Part shown: positions 7,852-17,300 of the stretch, one piece after another | Layout: every line of letters begins with the position of its first letter | How positions within the stretch are numbered: position 1 is the stretch's first letter | NCBI GenBank assembly: GCA_963728495.1 | Contig: CAVSKI010000009.1 | Coordinates: 186,001-250,000 of the forward strand | Origin: JACVRW01 sp963728495 | Lineage (GTDB): Bacteria > Actinomycetota > Thermoleophilia > Solirubrobacterales > Thermoleophilaceae | Reading direction: 5' to 3' | DNA length: 64,000 bases | Translations under genes and position numbers: made by a program | Notes under the pieces: generated by a model | Databases searched by the model: none | What the model saw: only the letters and a program-made list of their open reading frames with translations | What the model was told of the DNA's origin: nothing

Positions 7852-8970
7852 TCAGCCGCTCCCTTCCGCCACCAGCCGGCGATACTCGGCTCGCATCCGC
7901 TCCCGGTCGAATAGGCGCTCGGCACGTGCTCGGGCGCCGGCCGAGAGCTCTGCGCGACGCTGCGAAGAGCCAAGCACGTCGCCGAGCGCCGCTGCCGCGG
8001 CGGCGGCGTCGCCCGGCGGGTAAAGGATGCCGCTGCCGGCGTCCACGATCTCTCGGGGCCCGCCCGCGTCGGGGGCCACCACCGGCACGCCGCACGCCAG
8101 CGCCTCCGCGAGGGCCAGGCCGAAGGGCTCTCGGTCGGCACAGTGCAAGAGGCAATCCGCTTCTCTCAATGCGAGCGCCGGATCGGCCAGAGGACCTTCG
8201 AGCAGCACGCGTGAGCGAAGGTCGGGCAGCTCGGCTCGGCGCCGCATAGCTTCGAGCAGGAGCGCGCCGGGCCGGTCGAGCGGCTCGCCGGCCACGCGCA
8301 ACCTGAGCCCGGGAACGTGGCGCGCGGCCGAGGCGGCGATCTCCAGCGCCAGGTCGGGGCGCTTCCATCCGACGATCGCCCCGAGCAAGAGGACCTCGGA
8401 GCCATTCTGCGGAGGGCCGGGGGCGAAACGCCCGAGGTCGACCCCCGGGTGAATAATCCGGGTGCGATTCGCGAGCACGCCGCGGGGGTCGAGGTCATCG
8501 GCGATCGCCCGCGATAGGCACACCACGCGCGTCGCGCGCCGCGCGACCGCTCGCACCGCTCCAGCGAGCGCGGAGCCGGAGGGAAGGAAGTCGTTGTGCT
8601 GGAAAATGAGAGCCGGCCGCGGACGAACCGAGCGCAAGGCGACGGCGCTCACCAGCAAACCGCGCATATTCCAGCCAAACACCACCGCCGGCCGCAGACG
8701 ACGGACTGCTCGGCTTAGCTCGCGGGCCTGGGCCGCGATCCGAGCCGGGGCAGCGAGCCTGTCGGCTGCGCTGCGCCGAAACTCGAGCGGCTGCGAGCTC
8801 AATGCGACCACCGCGAGCCCCGCTTCGCGGGCTGCCCGGGCGAGCGGCCCGTCGGGACACGCAACCGTTGCCGACTCCACTCCTGCCGCGCATTCGAGCA
8901 GGATGCGCTCGGCGCCACCGAGCAGCCCTGAGTAGCTCGCGAACAGCGCCGTCGGCACAGGCTCCCTCAT
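7852..8970 (-). CDS. Glycosyltransferase family 4
   Basis: 372 aa using the ATG at 8970. A TTG 21 bases upstream is in frame but lies on the likely promoter hexamer, so the ATG is preferred. GT-B features: the N-terminal 'ASYSGLLGGAERILLE' glycine loop, 'IIHPGVDLGRF' at the domain hinge, 'AIVGWKRPDLALEIA' in the donor domain and the E-x7-E signature in 'EPFGLALAE', followed by 'APDAGGPREIV'. It is cytoplasmic, with no membrane helix. It should add one sugar to a lipid-linked glycan; donor unknown. The polyprenol-phosphate mannosyltransferase lies 58 bases downstream on the same strand, probably in the same transcript. Confidence 0.8.
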   Translation of the reverse strand: MREPVPTALFASYSGLLGGAERILLECAAGVESATVACPDGPLARAAREAGLAVVALSSQPLEFRRSAADRLAAPARIAAQARELSRAVRRLRPAVVFGWNMRGLLVSAVALRSVRPRPALIFQHNDFLPSGSALAGAVRAVARRATRVVCLSRAIADDLDPRGVLANRTRIIHPGVDLGRFAPGPPQNGSEVLLLGAIVGWKRPDLALEIAASAARHVPGLRLRVAGEPLDRPGALLLEAMRRRAELPDLRSRVLLEGPLADPALALREADCLLHCADREPFGLALAEALACGVPVVAPDAGGPREIVDAGSGILYPPGDAAAAAAALGDVLGSSQRRAELSAGARARAERLFDRERMRAEYRRLVAEGSG

Positions 8971-8981
8971 GGACCGGGGCC

Positions 8982-8987
8982 AAATTA
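8982..8987 (-). promoter_or_regulatory. Candidate -10 hexamer TAATTT
   Basis: TAATTT lies 11 bases before the ATG at 8970, in the short divergent gap shared with the gene at 9027. It supports the ATG over the upstream TTG as start. Confidence 0.35.
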
Positions 8988-9014
8988 CCAAGCGGCCGAG
9001 CGCCGACCAGTACG

Positions 9015-9020
9015 TAGCAT
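9015..9020 (+). promoter_or_regulatory. Candidate -10 hexamer TAGCAT
   Basis: TAGCAT lies 6 bases before the ATG at 9027, with no room for a ribosome-binding site, as expected for a leaderless mRNA. Confidence 0.4.
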
Positions 9021-9026
9021 GGCCGC

Positions 9027-9926
9027 ATGCCGGCGCCAGAAGCCCGTTTTGCGGTAATCGTGTGCACGCGCAACCGCTCCGGCAGCCTCGCCCGCACGCT
9101 CGATGCCCTGCAGGAGCAGGCTCCGGGCGGTTTTCCGGTCGTGGTCGTAGATCAGAGCGATCTTGTCGACGAGGGGCTCGAGCTGCGCGACCGCGCCCAC
9201 GCCGGCCTTCGCGTGATCCGAGACAGCGAACGAGGTCTCTCCCGAGCGCGCAACGTCGCGTGGCGCGCGACCAACGAGGATTGGCTTGTCTTCGTCGACG
9301 ACGACTGTGTGGTCCAGCCGGGATGGGCCGCCGCGCTCGAGGAGGAGATTGCCGCTCATCCGGACGCCGAGGTGGTCACCGGTCACGTCGGGGCGCGCGG
9401 GGGGCTGGTCGGCGAGGACCTGCACGTAACCGTCTTTCCGGTGGAGCATCCGGGCTGGCGGTCCGGCCGATGGACGCGCCCGGGGGCGCTTGGCTTCGGT
9501 GTCTGCTTCGCCGTGCAGCGACGCGCCGTCGATCGGCTCGGGGGCTGGGACGAGCGGCTCGGCCCCGGCGTGCCCGACTTCCCCGCGGGGGACGACATGG
9601 ACTTCAACTACCGGCTGCTCCGCACGGGCGGCGGCGCCTGGGTGACGCCGCGCGCACGGGCGGAGCACGACCAGTGGCGCCGAGCGGAGGACCTTCCGGG
9701 GCTCTACCGCGGCTACCAGGCCGCCTGGAGCGGCTTCGCCGTGAAGACCTGGCGTTCGGGCGACCGGCTCGGAGGGGCCTGGCTCTGGCTCCACGGCATC
9801 CTCGACGTGCTCCACGAGTTGAAGACGGCGGCGCAACAGCGCTCCAGCCTGCGGCTGCGGCTGGCCGGGGCGAAGCTCGCCGGAGTCATGACCGGGACGC
9901 GCCGGGCTCTGCGGCGCTCTTGGTAA
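9027..9926 (+). CDS. Glycosyltransferase family 2
   Basis: 299 aa. It starts 'MPAPEARFAVIVCTRNR', the nucleotide-binding strand of GT-A enzymes, with 'LSRARNVAW' near 71-79 and the metal-binding triad 'VDDDC' (Asp91-93). 'GDDMDFNYRLLRTG' is the acceptor-site region of GT2 transferases. No membrane helix is evident, so it is a soluble or peripheral enzyme adding a sugar in the cytoplasm. It stands alone on the plus strand, divergent from the GT4 gene at 8970, and its 3' end overlaps the convergent methyltransferase gene by 41 bases. Donor and acceptor cannot be inferred. Confidence 0.85.
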   Translation: MPAPEARFAVIVCTRNRSGSLARTLDALQEQAPGGFPVVVVDQSDLVDEGLELRDRAHAGLRVIRDSERGLSRARNVAWRATNEDWLVFVDDDCVVQPGWAAALEEEIAAHPDAEVVTGHVGARGGLVGEDLHVTVFPVEHPGWRSGRWTRPGALGFGVCFAVQRRAVDRLGGWDERLGPGVPDFPAGDDMDFNYRLLRTGGGAWVTPRARAEHDQWRRAEDLPGLYRGYQAAWSGFAVKTWRSGDRLGGAWLWLHGILDVLHELKTAAQQRSSLRLRLAGAKLAGVMTGTRRALRRSW

Positions 9927-10749
9927 GCAGGCCGGCGCAACCACCCTTGCCGGGCTTGGCCACGTACGTCGGGTCCGCACCCACCTCGGCGGCCAGATCG
10001 CCGAAGGCGGTGTTCATGTGCACGTCGTCGGCTATGACCCAGTCGCCTTCCCGGAGGGCCCTCCAAGCGCAGGCGAGTTCCCAGCGCATGTTGGAGTACG
10101 TGTGCTCCGAATCGTGGATGAAGACGCGCCGTCGGCCGCGAGTGTCGTCGAGGATCGCCGGCAAGAGTCTTCGCGAAGTTCCCCAGTGGTAGGTCCAGCG
10201 ATCCTGGAGCTCGGCGGGTATGGCACAGCCCACGAGCTCGGCGCGGACCAGATCCGCGCTCGGGAGGTCGATGCTCTGAAGCTCGCCGGCATCGTTGTCG
10301 GCCAGAGCGGCAAGCAGGTAGGCGGATGTGACACCCGTGGCGACGCCGGTCTCCACCACGACCTCGGGCCGTAAGGCGCGCACCAGCCCATAGAGCAACT
10401 CGGCGATGTCCGTGTCTCCCGCCACCCGTTCGGCGGTGGCCCCGGCCCGGCCCGCCGCGTCCAGCTGCTGGTGCCGGCGCACCAGCGCCAGCGCGGCGCC
10501 GTCCGCCCAGGAGCCCACGGTCGCGGCCACGTGAAGACGCGCCTGCGCCGGGTCGATGGCCGGCGTGATGTGACCCGGCTCGCGCTGCTCTTCACCCCCG
10601 AGGCGGCTGCGAGCGGACATCTGGAAGTACTCGATCAGCAGTCTGGGGTCACGCAGGGCGAGCCGCGAGACCACCAGCCAGCGATCGCGCATCCTTCCGC
10701 TCAGGGTGTCCCCCGCCGTTGCCTGTCGCGCTCGTCCCGTGGTCGCCAC
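9886..10749 (-). CDS. Class I SAM-dependent methyltransferase (Methyltransf_24-like)
   Basis: 287 aa with a GTG start at 10749. The SAM-binding region is 'EVVVETGVATGVTSAYLLAAL', followed by an acidic strand end in 'QSIDLPSAD'. The later 'RVFIHDSEHTYSNMRWEL' and 'IADDVHMN' are typical of the cephalosporin-hydroxylase/Methyltransf_24 group that modifies sugars and glycosides. The N-terminal ~100 residues do not match the core fold and may be a helical cap. Among glycosyltransferases, methylation of a glycan is the likely role. The last 41 bases overlap the end of the convergent GT2 gene. Confidence 0.75.
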   Translation of the reverse strand: MATTGRARQATAGDTLSGRMRDRWLVVSRLALRDPRLLIEYFQMSARSRLGGEEQREPGHITPAIDPAQARLHVAATVGSWADGAALALVRRHQQLDAAGRAGATAERVAGDTDIAELLYGLVRALRPEVVVETGVATGVTSAYLLAALADNDAGELQSIDLPSADLVRAELVGCAIPAELQDRWTYHWGTSRRLLPAILDDTRGRRRVFIHDSEHTYSNMRWELACAWRALREGDWVIADDVHMNTAFGDLAAEVGADPTYVAKPGKGGCAGLLTKSAAEPGASRS

Positions 10750-10758
10750 CCCTTTATG

Positions 10759-10764
10759 GTCCTA
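10759..10764 (-). promoter_or_regulatory. Candidate -10 hexamer TAGGAC
   Basis: TAGGAC lies 9 bases before the GTG at 10749. It is a weaker match (no T at position 6). An AAAGGG just before the GTG could act as a ribosome-binding site instead. Confidence 0.3.
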
Positions 10765-10766
10765 GT

Positions 10767-10772
10767 TAGCAT
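10767..10772 (+). promoter_or_regulatory. Candidate -10 hexamer TAGCAT, preceding a mini-ORF
   Basis: TAGCAT lies exactly 9 bases before the ATG of a 14-codon reading frame (10782-10826) rather than next to the large gene at 10823. Spacing and sequence match the other unit-head hexamers in the window. Confidence 0.4.
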
Positions 10773-10781
10773 TCTGCCGCG

Positions 10782-10826
10782 ATGCTGGTGCGGGCCCCTT
10801 GCGCTGAGACCCTGGCTGGGCCGTGA
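10782..10826 (+). CDS. Possible 14-codon leader peptide (uORF) coupled to the GT-C gene
   Basis: ATG at 10782 opens a 14-codon frame (MLVRAPCAETLAGP) whose TGA overlaps the GTG start of the downstream membrane transferase (GTGA at 10823-10826). It starts 9 bases after a good -10 hexamer, the usual distance here for a leaderless start. The large gene itself has no promoter or ribosome-binding site directly before it, so reinitiation after this peptide would explain its translation. The peptide shows no run of one amino acid that would indicate attenuation. It is short enough to be chance. Confidence 0.4.
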   Translation: MLVRAPCAETLAGP

Positions 10827-12451
10827 GCGCCGGCGCGCGGCCGGCGCTGCCCCTGTCCGGGCGCCGGAGCCTTGTTCGCGGGGCGCCCGTGCTCCCGGTG
10901 ATGCTCCTGTTGGGGGCCGCCGCCATATCCGGCTTCACGCTGCTGCGCGAGCTGTACCCCTACGACGAGGGGCACATTCTCCTTGCGGCCCGCCGGGTCG
11001 CTCAGGGCGATTGGCCCTATGCCGACTTCGTCTTTCCCTACGGGCCCGGCCACCCGCTCCTGCTCGGCTCGCTCGAGGAGCTGCTCGGCCCTTCGCTGCT
11101 GTGGTGGCGAATCGTGCGCGTTTGCGCCGACGCCGCCGTGGCGCTGGTGGTATTCGTGCTCGTGCGCCGTGAGGCGCCGCTCCCCGTGGCGCTCGTGGCC
11201 TGGCTCATCGCCGCGGCGGCTATGTCTCAGCCCGGGGGCTCCAACCCCTTCGCGGTGGCGATCGCCCTGGGCCTGTGCGCGTTCGCCGTGGCCACCGCCG
11301 AGCCCCCTCGCGCCGGACGCGACACCTGGCGCCGCTGCGCGGCCGCCGGCGGGCTCGTTGCGCTTGCCGGCTTTTGGCGGGTGGACTTCGGGCTCTTCGC
11401 GGGACTGGCCGTGGTAGTTGCGCTTGCGCTCGCCCCCGGAGAACGAGCGCTGCGGGTCCGAGCGGTAGGCACGTTCACGCTCACCGCAGCCGGGCTTGGC
11501 CTCGCGCTCTACACACCGTTCGCGATCGCGGCGGGTCCCGGCACGCTGTACGAGCAGATGGTGGCGGACGCGTTGAGGTACGGGTCGTACTGGACGTTGC
11601 CCTTCCCGCTCGTGTTCGACGAGGTCTTTCGCCTCTGGCCGCCGGGGGCGCTCGCCGAGGACCTCAAGGACCTCGTCGGCTTCTACGTTCCGCTGGCCCT
11701 CGTCGCCGGGTTGGTCGCGGGAGCCGCTGCGTGCCTCGTGCGCTGGCGCTGGGAAGGGCGACCCTGGCGCTGGCTAGGTCTCTTGGTCTTCGCTCTCGGG
11801 GCCGCCACCTACATGCGCAGCCGCGCCGACGAGTTTCACACCCAGCCCCTGCTCGTGGCGTTGACCGCTCTGCTCGCCTGTGCCGCGGTCTGGCTGGCCC
11901 GCCGACCGGGGCGCAGGAGACCGGCCGGGGGCCTGCTGCTCGCCGGCTCGGTCGCCGTGCTCGTCCTGGTCGGGGTCTACGGCACCGCGAACCGCGTGTC
12001 CGCGTTGCTGCTGCCGCCCGAGCTCGAACCCGTGGGCCTACCCGGGACCGGTGGAGTCAAGGCGCCTCCGAAGGAGGCCGCCGTGCTGCGCCGGGTGGTG
12101 CCCTACGTGCAGGCCCGCGTGCCCCCCGGCAAGCCGATCTTCGTGGCGCCTCGCCGCTCGGATCTCGTGCGCTTCGACAACCTGATCTTCTACATCCTCG
12201 CCGACCGCGACACCGTCCTCGATGCGGGCGCCACGCTGCAGGCCCTGCCCGCCGAGCAACGGCGCACCGTTCGCGCGATCGAGCGGGAGCGACCGAGGAT
12301 CGTGGTGCGCTGGACCGACCCGCTATCCAGTCAGCGCGAGCCCAACCGGCGCGGCCGTCCCAGCGGCTCACGCTTCCTCGACGAACACCTGGCTCGCGAG
12401 TATCGGCGCGTGGCCAGCTTCGGCGACTACCGGGTCCTGGAGAGGCGCTGA
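10823..12451 (+). CDS. GT-C-type membrane glycosyltransferase (GT39/PMT-like)
   Basis: 542 aa with a GTG start. There are about ten hydrophobic helices. The first outward loop carries 'YPYDEGHILLAARRVAQGDW', the Asp-Glu motif of GT-C enzymes that use polyprenyl-phosphate sugars, followed by 'VFPYGPGHPLL'. The C-terminal ~150 residues form a soluble domain. The likely role is to transfer mannose or another sugar from polyprenyl phosphate on the outer face of the membrane; polyprenyl-phosphate-mannose would come from the enzyme at 6909-7793. The TPR-like gene starts 2 bases after its stop, so the two are one unit. Confidence 0.7.
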   Translation: MSAGARPALPLSGRRSLVRGAPVLPVMLLLGAAAISGFTLLRELYPYDEGHILLAARRVAQGDWPYADFVFPYGPGHPLLLGSLEELLGPSLLWWRIVRVCADAAVALVVFVLVRREAPLPVALVAWLIAAAAMSQPGGSNPFAVAIALGLCAFAVATAEPPRAGRDTWRRCAAAGGLVALAGFWRVDFGLFAGLAVVVALALAPGERALRVRAVGTFTLTAAGLGLALYTPFAIAAGPGTLYEQMVADALRYGSYWTLPFPLVFDEVFRLWPPGALAEDLKDLVGFYVPLALVAGLVAGAAACLVRWRWEGRPWRWLGLLVFALGAATYMRSRADEFHTQPLLVALTALLACAAVWLARRPGRRRPAGGLLLAGSVAVLVLVGVYGTANRVSALLLPPELEPVGLPGTGGVKAPPKEAAVLRRVVPYVQARVPPGKPIFVAPRRSDLVRFDNLIFYILADRDTVLDAGATLQALPAEQRRTVRAIERERPRIVVRWTDPLSSQREPNRRGRPSGSRFLDEHLAREYRRVASFGDYRVLERR

Positions 12452-12453
12452 GC

Positions 12454-12858
12454 GTGCTGGCTCGCGTGGCGGTGGCACTCGTGGCCGTGCTCGCGCTCGG
12501 CTGGCTCGGGGTGCTGTATCGCGACCAGCGTGTGGCCAGGGCGGCGTCGGACAGGATCTTCTACGAGAATCCCCTTCCCCCGGCCGAGTTCGAGCGCCAG
12601 ATCGACCGCCTCAGGGGCGCACCACTGCTCGATCCCGACGGCTCGTGGAGGCTGGTGCGCGTCAGGTACATGCTGCTCTACGGCCAGCCGCGCCGGGCGC
12701 TCGCGGAGGCGGAACGCTTCGTCGCAAGCGAGCCGGACAACATCGAGGGGTGGGTTCTGCTCTACAAGGCGGCCCGCGGCGTCGACTCGGCGCGGGCGCG
12801 TCAGGCGGCCGACGAGATCCGCCGTCTCAATCCCCTGTCCGCCGACTCCGGCAGCTGA
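12454..12858 (+). CDS. Small membrane-anchored TPR-like protein (second copy)
   Basis: 134 aa from the GTG at 12454, two bases after the upstream stop. One N-terminal membrane helix is followed by helical repeats ('YMLLYGQPRRALAEAERFV', 'EPDNIEGWVLLYKAA') and the ending 'ADEIRRLNPLSADS'. Layout and end match the protein at 6527-6940. Again an O-antigen-ligase-like gene is next to it, this time convergent: the last 58 bases of the two genes overlap on opposite strands. It may be a scaffold for membrane glycan enzymes. Confidence 0.7.
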   Translation: MLARVAVALVAVLALGWLGVLYRDQRVARAASDRIFYENPLPPAEFERQIDRLRGAPLLDPDGSWRLVRVRYMLLYGQPRRALAEAERFVASEPDNIEGWVLLYKAARGVDSARARQAADEIRRLNPLSADSGS

Positions 12859-14324
12859 TCGCCGCCGCTCGGCGGCGCTCCGGGTTCCTCGCTTGCGGCG
12901 ATCAGCCCCGCGGCCATCAGGACCACGGGGAGGGTCACAGCCGGGATCTCCCAGTCCCAGTCGATTGAGGCGTGCAGGAGCCACACCGTCGAGGCCGCAC
13001 AGCAGCCGGCTGCCAGCGACCGGCCGCGGATGAGTGCGCGATGCCCGGCCGCCACCACGCCGCCGAGCAACACGAGGACGCCGAGCAGGCCCGGCAGGCC
13101 CAGCTCGGCAGCGATGCCCAGCTCGAGCGAGTGGACCTCGCGGACGCCCTCGCTTACCGGGCGCTCGCGCAGCCATTCCACGCGAAAGCCACCGGAGCCG
13201 AGCCCCTGGAGCGGCTCTCGGGCAAAGGCATCCAGGCCGATGCGCCAGTAGTCGTAGCGGCGCGACTCCACCGTCGTCAGCCGAGCCCCCGAGGCCCGCT
13301 TGAGCTGCTCGGGCTCGCTCTTACCCTTCTCGCCCAGGCCGCCTACGACAAGCCCGATCACGACCAGGGTCACCGCCGCGCCGGCAACCGCCGGAAGCCG
13401 GCGAGCGAAAGAGAGCCGGCCGAGGCCCGCCTGCCCGCTGCGCTCGGCCCGTGACCAGCGAGCGGCGCTCAGAGCGCCAGCCAGCGCGATTACGACCAGC
13501 ACGGCGAGCATCAGCGCTCCGTCTCGCTCCTGCTCAGCAGGGCTGCCTGACAGCGACGCGACGCCCCGAAATGCCGCCGCGCTGGCGCCCGCCAGCACGG
13601 AGCTCACCAGGGCGGCGAGCACGGCTCGAAGCTGGGGTCGGGTCGGCGCAGCGGCGAGCAACAGGATCAGGCCGACAGCTCCTGCCGCGATGGCGCCCCG
13701 CGAGTAGGACAGGTAGACGCCGGTTCCCAGGAGCGGGCACGCGGCCGCGGCGACCGACCTGAGCGCCGTGGGACGCGACGGATCGCCCGCCAGCCGGGCG
13801 CAGAGCACGAGCCCGATCGCCGCCAGGGCGCCCTCCGCGTTCCAGTAGGTGATCGGCTGCTCGAGCCGGCCGAACGCGCCGGCCGAGCGGGACAGGTCGA
13901 TCAGGCCCGGCAGCAGTCGCCCCGACAGCCCGTAGCCGATGACGACGACTATTCCGCCGGCGAGTGCCGGCTCAAGTGCCCGCGCGACGCCGCGTAGCCG
14001 CAGTAGGCCGATCGCCGCGATCAGAACGCCCAGATAGAGAACGAGGCGCTGGACGTTGTCGCCGGCGGCCGCCGAGACCGGCGCCCAGGTCAGCGAGAGG
14101 GCGCTCCACAGGACGAGGAAGGCCAAGCCGCCGAGTGCGGCCCAGCCTGGCGCGCTGGTCGGGAGGGGACGCGGCCCAAAGGCGGTCACCGCGAGCACCA
14201 GCACCCAGGCCACCAGGGCCGCGACGAGCCGAGGCTCCTCGAAATAGCCGCCCGACCGAAAAGCCAGCACCGTCGGGCCAACGAGCAGGATCGTCGCCGC
14301 AATCAGTAGAACAGCGCGGCGCAC
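12801..14324 (-). CDS. O-antigen ligase/polymerase-like membrane protein (second copy)
   Basis: 507 aa from the GTG at 14324; the open frame extends upstream but only over the divergent gene. It has about twelve hydrophobic helices. Shared stretches with the 4.7-6.5 kb protein include 'LEQPITYWNAEGALAAIGLVL', 'LSYSRGAIAAGAVG', 'GLGSGGFRVEWL', 'EVHSLELGIAAELGL' and 'HASIDWDWEIPAVTLP'. These mark the Wzy/WaaL family, which polymerises or ligates undecaprenyl-linked glycan on the outer face. Unlike the first copy it ends about 25 residues after the last helix and carries no sorting signal. Tail-to-tail overlap with the TPR gene is 58 bases. Confidence 0.8.
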   Translation of the reverse strand: MRRAVLLIAATILLVGPTVLAFRSGGYFEEPRLVAALVAWVLVLAVTAFGPRPLPTSAPGWAALGGLAFLVLWSALSLTWAPVSAAAGDNVQRLVLYLGVLIAAIGLLRLRGVARALEPALAGGIVVVIGYGLSGRLLPGLIDLSRSAGAFGRLEQPITYWNAEGALAAIGLVLCARLAGDPSRPTALRSVAAAACPLLGTGVYLSYSRGAIAAGAVGLILLLAAAPTRPQLRAVLAALVSSVLAGASAAAFRGVASLSGSPAEQERDGALMLAVLVVIALAGALSAARWSRAERSGQAGLGRLSFARRLPAVAGAAVTLVVIGLVVGGLGEKGKSEPEQLKRASGARLTTVESRRYDYWRIGLDAFAREPLQGLGSGGFRVEWLRERPVSEGVREVHSLELGIAAELGLPGLLGVLVLLGGVVAAGHRALIRGRSLAAGCCAASTVWLLHASIDWDWEIPAVTLPVVLMAAGLIAASEEPGAPPSGGDQLPESADRGLRRRISSAA

Positions 14325-14331
14325 GGGCGCC

Positions 14332-14337
14332 AGCGTA
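14332..14337 (-). promoter_or_regulatory. Candidate -10 hexamer TACGCT
   Basis: TACGCT lies 7 bases before the GTG at 14324, which supports that start codon. Confidence 0.35.
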
Positions 14338-14360
14338 GCGGTCGGCGGACCCCCGAGCAC

Positions 14361-14366
14361 TAAGCT
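14361..14366 (+). promoter_or_regulatory. Candidate -10 hexamer TAAGCT
   Basis: TAAGCT lies 9 bases before the ATG at 14376 and is divergent from the hexamer at 14332-14337. It is the likely start of the long plus-strand arm. Confidence 0.4.
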
Positions 14367-14375
14367 GCCGCGGCC

Positions 14376-17300
14376 ATGCCCAGACTGCGTCGGGACACGG
14401 CCATCGCGGCCGCACTGGGCCTGGTCGCGTACGCGCTCGCCTTCGCCCAGCGGCCCGGTCTCGCGACTTCGGACACGAAGATCGACCTGCACGTGGCTCC
14501 CGGCCGCTTCCTGGCCGACGTCGCATCCATGTGGAGCGACTCGGGTGGCTTGGGCCAGGTGCAGGGCGGCCAGACGGCGGGCTACCTGTTTCCGATGGGC
14601 CCGTTCTTCGCCCTCGGTGACCTGATCGGCCTGGGGCCGTGGGTGGTTCAGCGCCTGTGGCTCGGGACGCTGCTCGCACTGGGCGCCTGGGGGACGGTAC
14701 GCCTGCTGGACGCGCTGCTTACGCGGCGGCGCGGGGTGGCACATGTGGTCGCCGGCCTGCTCGTGATGGTCAACCCGTTCGTGGTGGTGTACGCGAACCG
14801 CACGACGGTGACCCTCCTGGCCACGGCGGTGCTGCCCTGGCTGATGCTCGCGGTCCACCGCGGCGCCCGCGCGCCAGGGTGGCGCTGGCCCGCCGCGTTC
14901 GCCCTGCTCGTGACCGCTTCGGGGCCCGGGGTCAACGCGGCTGTGACCGGCCTGCTGCTGCTCGGACCCGCACTGCTGCTGGCCTACGAGGCGGTGTACG
15001 CCGGGGTGCCGTGGCGCGCGGTGCGCGCCTTTGCGTTGCGTGCAGCCCCGCTCACCCTGCTCGTGTCACTGTGGTGGCTGATCCCGGCCTGGGTGCAGGC
15101 GTCATACGGGACCGACTTCCTTCCCTTCACCGAGTCGTCGGGCACGATCTGGGCGACCACCAGCGCCAGCGAGAGCCTTCGGCTCATGGGCTTCTGGGTC
15201 TCCTACCTGGGAGTCGACTACACCGTGCCGCTCGCCACCTGGACCGACGCGCGGACGCTGCTCTACTCGCCGGCCGTGGTGGCGGCGACGTTGATCGTGC
15301 CCGCCCTCGCCCTCGCGGGCTTCGTGTGGACCCGGCGCTGGCGCTACGGCCCCTTCTTCCTGGGCCTGGTGCTGCTGGCGCTGCTGGTGATGATCGCCGG
15401 CTTCCCCGACGGCACGCCGCTGCGGCGTGGGCTCACCTACGCGTACAACCACTTTCCCTCCCTTAGGGTGCTGCGCACCACCTACAAGGCGGGGCCGCTC
15501 GTGGCTCTGAGCGTCGCCTGTCTGGCGGGGGTGGCGGCCGCCGAGGCATGGCGGCGGCTGCGGGGGACCGGCCGGCCTGCGCTGGGCCGCGCCGCGGTCG
15601 CCGTGCTTGTGGTTGCGCTGATCGCGCTGGCAGGCTGGCCGCTCGTGACCGGTCGGGCTCAGGATCCCCAGATCTCCTGGGAGGAGATCCCGCGGGCGTG
15701 GACGGCATCGATGCAGGACCTCGACCGCCGGCTCCCGCCGAGCTCGCGCGCGCTCGTGCTCCCCGGCGACCTCTTCGACTTCCACCGCTGGGGGGGCACG
15801 GTGGACTCGCTCGCTCCCGCGCTCTCGCGCCGCCCGGTGGCGGAGCGGAGCTTCACGCCCTACGCCGATCTCCGCGCCACCGACCTGCACTGGACGGTCG
15901 ACGCGCTGGTGCATCAGCGCCGGCTGCTGCCGGGCCAGCTGCCCCCGCTCCTCGCCCTGCTGGGAGTCCGTGCGGTCATCACCCCGGCAGACGACGATCC
16001 CGCTCGCGGCGGAGCTCCTCAGCCGGCCGACGTGGCCCGGGTTCTCGCCGAACAGCCCGGCCTCGGCCGGCCGAGTCGTCGCTTCGGGCCCGTGCGCCCG
16101 GCGACGGCGGGACCGGATGAGCTGGGGCCGCCGGTCGCCCTCCCGCAGGTGCGCCGCTACGACCTGCCGGCGGCCCGACCGCTCGTGCGCGTGGAGCCGC
16201 GAGCCCGCCAGGTGATCGTGGACGGGTCCGCGGACGCGCTCGCGGCGGCGTCCGCGTTCGGGGCCCTGCCGCCGGGGCAGGTGCTGCGCTACGCGGCGGA
16301 CGTCCCGGTCCGCGAGCTCAGGGCGCTGGCCGCCCGCGGCGCCGATCTGATCGTGAGCGACTCGAACCGGCGCCGCGCCTTCGTCTCCTCGAGCCTCGTC
16401 CAGAACACGGGAGCCACCCTGCCCTCCGGCCAGGCCCCGGCGGAGGACGGGGTGATCCTCGATCCATTCGGCGACGGCGCGGCGGCCCAGACGGTTGCCG
16501 TGCTGCGCGGCGTCCGCTCCGTGGAGGCCGATTTCTCGCCGACCGTTCCGCAGTTTCCCGAGCACCGCCCGTTCGCCGCGCTGGACGGGGATCCGCGCAC
16601 TGCGTGGCTGGCGGACACGACGCTCGCTTCCGGTCGCTGGCGCCTCAACGTTGAGTTCACCCGTCCCCGCGACGTGCCCTACGTCGACCTCGTTCCCTAC
16701 TCGGACGCCCGCGGAATCGTGCGAGAGGTCGAGATCGCGGGCCGGCGGGTGCGGGTGCGGCCCGGGGTCAACCGCATCAGGCTCGGGCTGCGCCGAGCGG
16801 ATGGACTGAGCGTTCGGTTGTCCGAGGTGAACCGCCCCGAGAGCGGCGCACAGGGAGCGGGCGGGATCGCCGAGCTGCGCATCCCCGGCCTGCGGCCCGC
16901 CGAGGAGCTGCGCCTACCGCGGGTGACCGAACGCGCCCTGGGCGGGCTCGACCTCGACCGCTCGTCGCTGAGCTATCTGTTCGCGCGCACCACCGGGGAC
17001 GACCCGTATCGCCGCCAGCTCGCCCACGGCCCATGGTCCGCGCGCGACGTGCGCGACCGGGGCGACGCCGAGCGCGAGCTTCGGCGCGCGTTCGCGCTGC
17101 CCGTGGCGCGCAGCTTCCGAGCCGACGCGTGGGTCACCGTGGCGGCCGACACGCCCGACGACGAGCTCGATGCCCTCGCCGGCTACCGCGGGCCGGTGCG
17201 GGCCACCTCCTCCAGCCGCTTTCAGGCGCGCCCCGCGTGGCGCGCCTCACGGGCGCTCGACCGCGACCCGGCCAGTGCCTGGATCGGGGGCTGGGTGCCG

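Noticed and set aside
8971..8991. Upstream TTG start for the GT4 gene
   Set aside because: It overlaps the likely -10 hexamer and adds seven residues of no apparent value; the ATG at 8970 is preferred.
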